A stretch of 5,344 nt of DNA, taken from Caulobacteraceae bacterium (lineage in GTDB: Bacteria > Pseudomonadota > Alphaproteobacteria > Caulobacterales > Caulobacteraceae). Below are positions 1 to 4,817 of the stretch, piece after piece. A program made the position numbers and the translations under genes. Within the stretch, counting starts at the first letter, position 1, and every line of letters begins with the position of its first letter. Where the stretch lies: positions 1 to 5,344 of the forward strand of contig CANMXH010000156.1 in assembly GCA_947501315.1 (NCBI GenBank), given 5' to 3'. The notes under the pieces were generated by a model. The model saw only the letters and a list, made by a program, of their open reading frames with translations. It made no database searches and was not told the origin of the DNA.

Positions 1-596
1 ACCGGATCCAGACCCAGTTTCTCGGCCAGGCCGATCGCCTCGCAGGTGCCCAGCATGGTGATGCCGAGGATCATGTTGTTGCAGATCTTGGCCGCCTGCC
101 CTGCCCCATGGTCGCCGGCCCGGAAGGTGGCCCGGCTCATCGGCTCCAGCGCCGCCTCGATGCGGGCAAAGTCGGGCTCGTCGCAGCCGACCATGAAGGC
201 CAGGGTCCCGGCGTCCGCCGCCATCGTCCCGCCCGACACCGGCGCATCGGCGAAGGCATAGCCGGCGTCCCTGGCCAGCCCGGCGACCCTGCGAGCGGTG
301 TCGACATCGATGGTCGAACAATCGAGCAGCAGGGCCGAGGTCGGGGCCACGCCGATGATCTGTTCCGAACAGACTTTCAGCACATGCGGGCCCGCCGGCA
401 GCATGGTGATGACGACGTCCGCGTCCCTGACCGCCTCGGCGACCGATCCGACCGGCGTACAGCCGGCCGCGGCGGCACGGTCGAGGGCGTCCCGGGACAG
501 GTCGAAGGCAGCCACGGCATGACCGGCCTTCGCCTGATTGGCCGCCATGCCCCCGCCCATGTTGCCGAGGCCGATGAAGGCGATCCTGTAGGTCAT
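1..596 (-). CDS. mmsB: 3-hydroxyisobutyrate dehydrogenase (3' part beyond left edge)
   Basis: Oxidises 3-hydroxyisobutyrate to methylmalonate semialdehyde with NAD+ in the cytoplasmic valine degradation pathway. The first 198 residues are visible; the family is usually about 295-300 residues, so roughly a third is missing at the left edge. The N-terminus carries the Rossmann dinucleotide-binding loop G9-L-G11-N-M-G14 after a short beta strand, with D32 at the end of the second strand, as expected for NAD preference. The substrate-binding signature D-A-P-V-S-G-G lies at 117-123. The catalytic lysine is K170, in G-A-G-Q-A-A-K-I-C-N-N, with the conserved N174. These are hallmarks of the beta-hydroxyacid dehydrogenase family. 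The ATG at 596-594 is preceded by an AGGGAG ribosome site (605-610, 8-nt spacer). It is the last visible gene of the leftward unit, 79 bp after the methyltransferase-like gene. Related tartronate semialdehyde reductases share the motifs, but the valine-pathway neighbours favour mmsB. Confidence 0.93.
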   Translation of the reverse strand, partial: MTYRIAFIGLGNMGGGMAANQAKAGHAVAAFDLSRDALDRAAAAGCTPVGSVAEAVRDADVVITMLPAGPHVLKVCSEQIIGVAPTSALLLDCSTIDVDTARRVAGLARDAGYAFADAPVSGGTMAADAGTLAFMVGCDEPDFARIEAALEPMSRATFRAGDHGAGQAAKICNNMILGITMLGTCEAIGLAEKLGLDP

Positions 597-675
597 GGCG
601 TCCGCTCCCTGTTGGTTTTCGGGAGGGTTAGCCGGTCGCCCGCCCGGTCGCCAGCGGTGCCGGGCAGTTTTTCGA

Positions 676-1443
676 TCAGGCCGGCTTCCTGAAGCGCAGC
701 ATGAACTGGCTGGTGCGGCCCCGGATGGTCCCGTCTAAGACATTGGCTGTCCGGGGATCGGCGGCGTTGGCGAGCAGATCACTCTCGCCGTCCAGCACAA
801 AGCCGGCCGCCAGAACCTCACGCTTGACCGCCTCGATGTCGATCCGGTGCACGGTGTTCGCCGCCGTCAGGGGCGATCCCGCGACCGCATGATGATCGAT
901 GATGACATACAGACCGCCCGGCTTCAGGGCCTCAAACACAGCCGCATTGACCCGCGCGGCGGTGTCGGCCGGAGCCATGCTCAGATGCAGGTCGTGGTAG
1001 TTCTGGGCGGTGAAGACCAGGTCCAGCCCGGCAGGGAAGTCCGGCGCAGCGATCGGCGAGCGGATCGCATCGACATTGGCCAGGGCGTCAGCTGCGGTCA
1101 GGCTGTCCCCATAGCTGGCCTGGAAGGCGATGAATTCCGCCGGCTGCCAGGCGATGACACGCCCCCGGGAGCCTACGGCGGCGGAGAAGACGCGGGTGAA
1201 ATAGCCACCGCCGATGATCATGTCGGCGATCTTCTGGCCCGGCCGGACCCCGGCGAAGGCCAGGGTCTCGGCGGTATGACGCCCGGCATCCCGGGCCCGA
1301 TCGTCAGCGGTCCGGATCGGGTCCGCAAGGACCTCGGCATAGTCGGCCGCGGCGAGCGCCGTCGGGGCACCCATGCCGCCCATACAGCCCGTGGACGACA
1401 GGCTCATCACCGCCACAGCGGCCAGAATCAGGGAACGGCGCAT
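676..1443 (-). CDS. Exported methyltransferase-like lipoprotein, paralog 1
   Basis: A 255-residue class I SAM-dependent methyltransferase-like protein, resembling the predicted methyltransferases of COG4798 (family assignment from memory). Substrate unknown. The N-terminus is a signal peptide: R2-R3, a hydrophobic stretch 5-16, then S-T-G-C with C20 as a probable lipidation site (an atypical lipobox, since position -3 is Ser rather than Leu). The fold follows: a helix with the L-A-F-A-G-V-R-P-G lead-in (61-69), a motif I equivalent with D74 and G78-G79-G80-Y-F-T, N-Y-H-D-L-H at 148-153, and the A-L-K-P-G-G-L-Y-V strand (172-180) followed by D183-H184. The end, R-G-R-T-x-x-F-x-x-R-F-R-K-P, is shared with the adjacent paralog. 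I use the second ATG (1443) rather than the one at 1458 because a GGGAGA site lies 7 nt before it, the upstream ATG has no ribosome site, and it puts two arginines at the very start of the signal peptide. The glycine-rich loop is intact, so catalysis is possible, although SAM is normally cytoplasmic. Confidence 0.85.
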   Translation of the reverse strand: MRRSLILAAVAVMSLSSTGCMGGMGAPTALAAADYAEVLADPIRTADDRARDAGRHTAETLAFAGVRPGQKIADMIIGGGYFTRVFSAAVGSRGRVIAWQPAEFIAFQASYGDSLTAADALANVDAIRSPIAAPDFPAGLDLVFTAQNYHDLHLSMAPADTAARVNAAVFEALKPGGLYVIIDHHAVAGSPLTAANTVHRIDIEAVKREVLAAGFVLDGESDLLANAADPRTANVLDGTIRGRTSQFMLRFRKPA

Positions 1444-1450
1444 GACGGAT

Positions 1451-1456
1451 TCTCCC
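1451..1456 (-). promoter_or_regulatory. Shine-Dalgarno site deciding the paralog 1 start
   Basis: The minus strand reads GGGAGA here, 7 nt before the ATG at 1443-1441. It overlaps the last base of the alternative in-frame ATG at 1458-1456, which has no purine-rich site upstream of it (GCGGCGCC precedes it). This supports the downstream start and a 255-residue product. Confidence 0.7.
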
Positions 1457-1490
1457 ATGGCGCCGCACGGGCGCTGTCGGTTCAGACCAG

Positions 1491-1507
1491 GCCGAACGGC
1501 GTTCGGC
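1491..1507 (-). other. Short intercistronic hairpin after paralog 2
   Basis: A perfect 7-bp stem (GCCGAAC with GTTCGGC) closes a 3-nt loop. On the transcribed minus strand it starts one base after the TGA of the upstream methyltransferase-like gene. No T-run follows it (the next bases are CTGGTCTGAACC), so it is a poor intrinsic terminator. It could stabilise or punctuate the mRNA between the two paralogs, or be chance in GC-rich DNA. Confidence 0.4.
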
Positions 1508-1508
1508 G

Positions 1509-2291
1509 TCAGCCGGGTCTGCGGAACCGATAGACGAACCGGTCCGTGCGGCCGCGGATACTGGCATCAAAGACACTCAGACTATGGTCGTCCGCCGGGA
1601 CGCGCACCGCAGAGGTCTCGCCGTCGAAGATAAAGCCTGCAGCCTCGACCTGACGTCGCAGCTCCGCCGCCTCGATCCGGTGCAGCGTACCCGCCACGCT
1701 GATCCCTGCGCCGTCCGCCGCCTGGTGATCCAGGATGACATAGAGGCCGCCGGGCTTCAGGGCCGCGAACACCGCCGCATTCATCGCCGCCACATCGACG
1801 CCGAACCGGGGAATAACGAAATCGTGGTATTCCTCGCCCATGAAGACGACGTCCAGCGGTCGATCGAACGCCATCTCCTCGAGCTTGCCGGTCAGCCGGA
1901 CGACGTTCGGATAATCGGCCGCCAGGGCGTCACCAAAGGCGTTCTCGCGGGCAGCCGTCTGGTTGGGCACGAAGGCATAGGCCCGGCCCTGCTCGCCGAC
2001 CATCGCCGAGAACAGCCGGCTGAAGAAGCCTTCCTCAGGCCGGATGTCCGCAACCGCCATGCCCGGGCGCAGTCCTGTGAACTCCAGCATGGCACGGGTC
2101 TGGCGCAGGTCATCACGCGCCCGGTCCGCCTCGGGTCGGCGGGCGTCGGCCATAGCGGCACCGGCCAGATCAGCAGCCGGCGGTACGGCCTGTGGGACAA
2201 GGGCTTCCGCCGAGGCGGGTGCCGCTGTCGCTGAAAACCCGGCCGCCAGCACACCGACCGCGCCCAGACCCGCCATCAAGATCGACCGCAT
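1509..2291 (-). CDS. Exported methyltransferase-like protein, paralog 2 (degenerate SAM loop)
   Basis: A 260-residue paralog of the next gene, of the same COG4798-like family; function unknown. A Sec-type signal peptide is visible: R2, a hydrophobic small-residue core (about 4-19) and likely cleavage after A-T-A-A (24) or A-S-A (28). There is no lipobox cysteine, so the product should be soluble in the periplasm. The body matches paralog 1: L-E-F-T-G-L-R-P-G (69-77), E-Y-H-D-F (154-158), A-L-K-P-G-G-L-Y-V (177-185), D188-H189, A-G-F-x-x-D-G-E, and the terminal I-R-G-R-T-x-x-F-x-x-R-F-R block. In the motif I equivalent the three glycines of paralog 1 are reduced to one: D82-I-R-P-E86-E87-G88-F-F-S. 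That should impair or alter SAM binding, so this copy may be inactive as a methyltransferase or bind something else. The reading frame is intact and a very strong ribosome site precedes it, so it is not an obvious pseudogene. It lies 59 bp after the HIBCH gene. Confidence 0.85.
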   Translation of the reverse strand: MRSILMAGLGAVGVLAAGFSATAAPASAEALVPQAVPPAADLAGAAMADARRPEADRARDDLRQTRAMLEFTGLRPGMAVADIRPEEGFFSRLFSAMVGEQGRAYAFVPNQTAARENAFGDALAADYPNVVRLTGKLEEMAFDRPLDVVFMGEEYHDFVIPRFGVDVAAMNAAVFAALKPGGLYVILDHQAADGAGISVAGTLHRIEAAELRRQVEAAGFIFDGETSAVRVPADDHSLSVFDASIRGRTDRFVYRFRRPG

Positions 2292-2296
2292 GGACT

Positions 2297-2306
2297 TCCT
2301 CCTCCT
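2297..2306 (-). promoter_or_regulatory. Extended Shine-Dalgarno site of paralog 2
   Basis: The minus strand reads AGGAGGAGGA, ending 5 nt before the ATG at 2291-2289. It is the strongest anti-Shine-Dalgarno match in the window, stronger than those of the catabolic enzymes around it. This suggests efficient translation of the methyltransferase-like gene from the shared mRNA. Confidence 0.8.
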
Positions 2307-2350
2307 GTTTCGAAGCAGCTACGCCCCGGAACCGCCGGCGACGCAAGCGC

Positions 2351-3400
2351 TCAGTCCAGCGGGGTCCATTCCTGTCCCGCCGGCAGGGGCGCGAACAGGC
2401 GGTCTAGATCGGCCTCACTGACGCCCGACAGCTCTGCGGGCGACCAGTTCGGCGCATTGTCCTTGTCCACCACCACGGCGCGGACACCTTCCTGGAAATC
2501 GTGGGTGCGGACCACCCGGCCGCCGAGCGCGTACTCCAGGGCCATGTTCGCGGCGAAGGACGGCATGGCCGCCCCGAGGCGCAACTGGCGCAGGGTGACC
2601 TTGAGCGACTGCGGCGACTTGGTCTTCAGGGCCGCCAGCTGCGCCGCCGCCCAGTCCGAGCCATCGGCCTCAAGCGCAGCGAAGATTTCCTCGACCGTGT
2701 CGAAGGCGAACAGACGGTCGATCGCGGCCAGATGCGCCTCGACGGGGGCCTCGCCCGGGTCGGCTTCGAGGCCGTCTGCGACATCGATCGGATAGGCCGG
2801 GTCAGCCGCGAGGATGAAGCGGAAGGCCTCCAGCGCGTCCGCCGGCAGATAGTGGGTATGGATGCCGAGGAAGACGGTGTCTGCCGCCTTCAGTCGCGCC
2901 CCGGTCAGGGCCAGCCAGACGCCGGTCTGCCCCGGCAGGCGCGGCAGGAACCAGCCGCCGCCGACATCGGGGAACAGGCCGATTCCGGTCTCGGGCATGG
3001 CATAGGTGGTGCGTTCTGTCGCGATGCGGACGTCCGCCGGTTCGCTGATCCCCACGCCGCCGCCCATGACGATGCCGTCCACGATCGCCGTGATCGGTTT
3101 GGGATAGTCGAACATCAGATGGTTCAGCCGGTACTCGACCATGAAGAAGGCCTTGGCCTCCGACGCATCCCCTGCCCCGCTCTCGGCGATCATGCGGATG
3201 TCACCGCCCGCGCAGAAGCCGCGCTCACCGGCGTGGTCGATCAGCACGGACCTGACCGCATCATCAGACCGCCAGGCCAGCAGGGCCTCGATCATCGCCT
3301 CGCACATGGCGCGGTTCAGCGCATGCAGCGCCTTGGGCCGGTTCAGGGTGATGTGGCCGACGCCGGATTCGACGCGGGTCAGAACTTCGGATTCACTCAT
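2351..3400 (-). CDS. 3-hydroxyisobutyryl-CoA hydrolase (HIBCH-type, crotonase superfamily)
   Basis: Hydrolyses 3-hydroxyisobutyryl-CoA to 3-hydroxyisobutyrate and CoA in valine breakdown; the product feeds mmsB in the same unit. The 349-residue length fits HIBCH (about 350-385) and exceeds ordinary enoyl-CoA hydratases (about 260). The crotonase start H-I-T-L-N-R-P (16-22) and the oxyanion-hole segments G61-F-C-A-G-G-D-I-R and G109-I-V-M-G-G-G-V-G are present. The HIBCH signature Y-A-M-P-E137-T-G-I-G-L-F-P-D145-V-G-G-G places E137 and D145 eight residues apart, like E169 and D177 of the human enzyme. The C-terminal HIBCH part carries S-L-K-V-T (276-280) and the F-x-E-G-V-R-A region. The ribosome site before the ATG at 3400 is weak (GAGCGG). 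The gene starts 24 bp after the acyl-CoA dehydrogenase stop, indicating cotranscription. Databases often label such genes generically as enoyl-CoA hydratase/isomerase; the E/D pair argues for the hydrolase. Confidence 0.93.
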   Translation of the reverse strand: MSESEVLTRVESGVGHITLNRPKALHALNRAMCEAMIEALLAWRSDDAVRSVLIDHAGERGFCAGGDIRMIAESGAGDASEAKAFFMVEYRLNHLMFDYPKPITAIVDGIVMGGGVGISEPADVRIATERTTYAMPETGIGLFPDVGGGWFLPRLPGQTGVWLALTGARLKAADTVFLGIHTHYLPADALEAFRFILAADPAYPIDVADGLEADPGEAPVEAHLAAIDRLFAFDTVEEIFAALEADGSDWAAAQLAALKTKSPQSLKVTLRQLRLGAAMPSFAANMALEYALGGRVVRTHDFQEGVRAVVVDKDNAPNWSPAELSGVSEADLDRLFAPLPAGQEWTPLD

Positions 3401-3424
3401 GGCACCGCTCGTAAGGGCCGGACG

Positions 3425-4564
3425 CTACTGCCGCAACATTTCCCGCGCCGTGATCACCCGCATGATCTCATTGGTCCCCTCGAGGATCCGGTGCACCCGC
3501 AGGTCACGCACGATCCGCTCCAGCGGATAGTCCTTCAGATAGCCGTAGCCGCCGTGCAGCTGCAGGGCCTCGTCGGCGATCTGGAAACAGGCGTCCGTGG
3601 TCATCCGCTTGGCCATGGCGCACCATTTGGTCTTCTCGGGATGTTTGGTGTCGATGGCCCAGGCCCCGCGCAGGACCATCAGTCGGCAGGCCTCCAGCTG
3701 TGTCGCCATATCGGCCAGCTTGAACTGGGTATTCTGGAAATCCGCCAGGGATTTGCCGAACTGTTTGCGCGTCGTGACATAGGCCTGGGTCGTCTCCAGC
3801 GCGAGGCGGGCCCCGCCCAGCGAACAGGCGGCGATATTCAGCCGGCCGCCGTCCAGACCCATCATGGCGTAGCGGAAGCCGTCGCCTTCCTTGCCCAGCA
3901 GATTGGCCGCCGGGATGCGGCAGTCGTCGAAGGCGACAATGGCCGTGGGCTGGCTGTTCCAGCCCATCTTCTTCTCCTGGGCCCCGAAGCTCAGGCCCGG
4001 CGCATCCTTCTCGACCACGAAGGTCGAGATGCCCTTGGGCCCGTCTGCGCCGGTGCGGGCCATGACCACATAGACGTCCGACGTGCCCGCGCCCGAGATG
4101 AAGGCCTTGGAGCCGTTCAGCACCCAGTGGTCCCCGTCCCGCTTCGCCGTGGTCCGCAGGCCCGCCGCATCCGAGCCCGAACCAGGCTCGGTCAGACAGT
4201 AGCTGGCGATCAGCTCCATGGTCGTCAGCCGCGGCACATAGCGGCCGCGCAGATCGTCGGAGCCGAAACTGTCGATCATCCAGGTCGCCATATTGTGGAT
4301 CGAGATGAAGGCCGCTGTGGAGACGTCGCCGCGCGACAGTTCCTCGAAGATCAGCGCCGCCTCGACCCGGCCCAGCGCCATGCCGCCGTGCTCCTCAGCC
4401 GTGTAGATGCCGCTGAAGCCCATCTCGGCCGCCAGACGCATCACATCGACCGGGAAATGTTTGGTCTCGTCCCATTCGGCGCTGTGCGGGGCCAGTTCGG
4501 CCTCGGCGAACTGCCGGGCCGCGTCCTGGATGGCGCGCTGGTCGTCGTTGAGGGCGAAGTCCAT
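3425..4564 (-). CDS. Acyl-CoA dehydrogenase, probable isobutyryl-CoA dehydrogenase
   Basis: An FAD flavoenzyme, probably oxidising isobutyryl-CoA to methacrylyl-CoA and passing electrons to electron-transferring flavoprotein. At 379 residues it is full length for the family. An alpha-helical N-terminal domain (to about 115) contains S-I-H-N-M and W-M-I-D-S-F-G (95-101). The FAD/substrate segment Y-C-L-T-E-P-G-S-G-S-D is at 122-132, and N-G-S-K-A-F-I-S-G-A-G at 150-160. G-W-N-S-Q-P-T lies in the middle domain. The C-terminal domain has R-K-Q-F-G, L-H-G-G-Y-G-Y-L-K-D-Y and the catalytic glutamate E362 in I-L-E-G-T-N-E-I-M-R. Several of these strings match my recollection of human ACAD8 (isobutyryl-CoA dehydrogenase) closely, and the HIBCH and mmsB neighbours agree. 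A short/branched-chain acyl-CoA substrate other than isobutyryl-CoA cannot be excluded. The ATG at 4564 follows an AGGA site by about 8 nt. It is the first gene of the leftward unit, facing away from hemB. Confidence 0.93.
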   Translation of the reverse strand: MDFALNDDQRAIQDAARQFAEAELAPHSAEWDETKHFPVDVMRLAAEMGFSGIYTAEEHGGMALGRVEAALIFEELSRGDVSTAAFISIHNMATWMIDSFGSDDLRGRYVPRLTTMELIASYCLTEPGSGSDAAGLRTTAKRDGDHWVLNGSKAFISGAGTSDVYVVMARTGADGPKGISTFVVEKDAPGLSFGAQEKKMGWNSQPTAIVAFDDCRIPAANLLGKEGDGFRYAMMGLDGGRLNIAACSLGGARLALETTQAYVTTRKQFGKSLADFQNTQFKLADMATQLEACRLMVLRGAWAIDTKHPEKTKWCAMAKRMTTDACFQIADEALQLHGGYGYLKDYPLERIVRDLRVHRILEGTNEIMRVITAREMLRQ

Positions 4565-4594
4565 GGGGCAGTCCTGTGCGAGGTCGATCGCGCG

Positions 4595-4623
4595 CTTCTA
4601 GCCATGCTTGCCGCTCCCGTCAT
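4595..4623 (-). promoter_or_regulatory. Candidate housekeeping promoter for the valine operon
   Basis: The minus strand reads ATGACGG (4623-4617), 14 nt, then GCTAGAAG (4602-4595). The recalled Caulobacter housekeeping consensus is TTGACGS, N10-14, GCTANAWC; the matches are 6 of 7 and 7 of 8 at an allowed spacing. Transcription would begin near 4586-4590 and give a leader of about 25 nt containing the AGGA site of the acyl-CoA dehydrogenase gene. The -35 string shares CGTCATCC (4618-4625, plus strand) with the adjacent repeat arm (4635-4642), 17 bp away. Predicted from motif resemblance only. Confidence 0.45.
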
Positions 4624-4629
4624 CCCAAC

Positions 4630-4791
4630 CCTTTCGTCATCCTCCGGCGAGCGCAGCGAGACCGGGGGACCCAGCGGCGCGCGAAAGCGCGACACTGTCG
4701 CGGACACCCTGCCTGTACAGATCGCCTTCGGCACCGCTGGGTCCCCCGGTCTGCGCCGCGAAGGCGCGGCTTGCCGGAGGATGACGAAAGG
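4630..4791. repeat. 162-bp nested inverted-repeat element (MITE/REP-like)
   Basis: The outer arms are a perfect 19-bp inverted repeat: CCTTTCGTCATCCTCCGGC at 4630-4648 against 4773-4791. Inside lies a second perfect 18-bp inverted pair: GACCGGGGGACCCAGCGG at 4660-4677 against 4734-4751. Between arms on the right is a hairpin of GCCGCG/CGCGGC (4755-4770), absent from the shorter left spacer (4649-4659). The centre holds small stems: CGCGC-GAAA-GCGCG (4678-4691), overlapping CGCGAC-ACT-GTCGCG (4688-4702), and the palindrome CTGTACAG (4713-4720). No open reading frame of a transposase and no clear target-site duplication is visible. The structure resembles non-autonomous intergenic repeats of GC-rich alphaproteobacteria. 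It lies between divergent genes, so it does not serve as a terminator for either of them. Confidence 0.85.
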
Positions 4792-4809
4792 AGTGTGGGG
4801 TGCGATAAG
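4781..4809 (+). promoter_or_regulatory. Candidate hemB promoter at the repeat end
   Basis: ATGACGA (4781-4787), inside the right arm of the inverted repeat, is followed after 14 nt by GCGATAAG (4802-4809). Against TTGACGS-N10-14-GCTANAWC this matches 5 of 7 and 6 of 8. It would place transcription initiation around 4815-4818, at or just before the hemB ATG. Only 26 bp separate the repeat from the start codon, so a hemB promoter must at least overlap the repeat or lie across it. Weak motif evidence. Confidence 0.3.
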
Positions 4810-4817
4810 CCGCCTTC

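Noticed and set aside
632..652. A 9-bp direct repeat CCGGTCGCC (632-640 and 644-652) between paralog 1 and mmsB.
   Set aside because: Two short GC-rich copies 12 bp apart are easily expected by chance, and no operator or repeat family is recognised.
1304..1576. A 90-codon minus-strand frame spanning the junction of the two methyltransferase-like genes.
   Set aside because: It overlaps both genes in another frame, resembles no family I know and has no ribosome site that stands out; a shadow frame.
4630..4791. The inverted repeat read as a bidirectional transcription terminator.
   Set aside because: It lies between divergent start codons, so neither gene ends there, and the stems are not followed by T-tracts.
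4630..4791. The inverted repeat read as a CRISPR array or tRNA/ncRNA gene.
   Set aside because: There are no regularly spaced direct repeats, and no cloverleaf or known RNA signature; the symmetry is inverted and nested.
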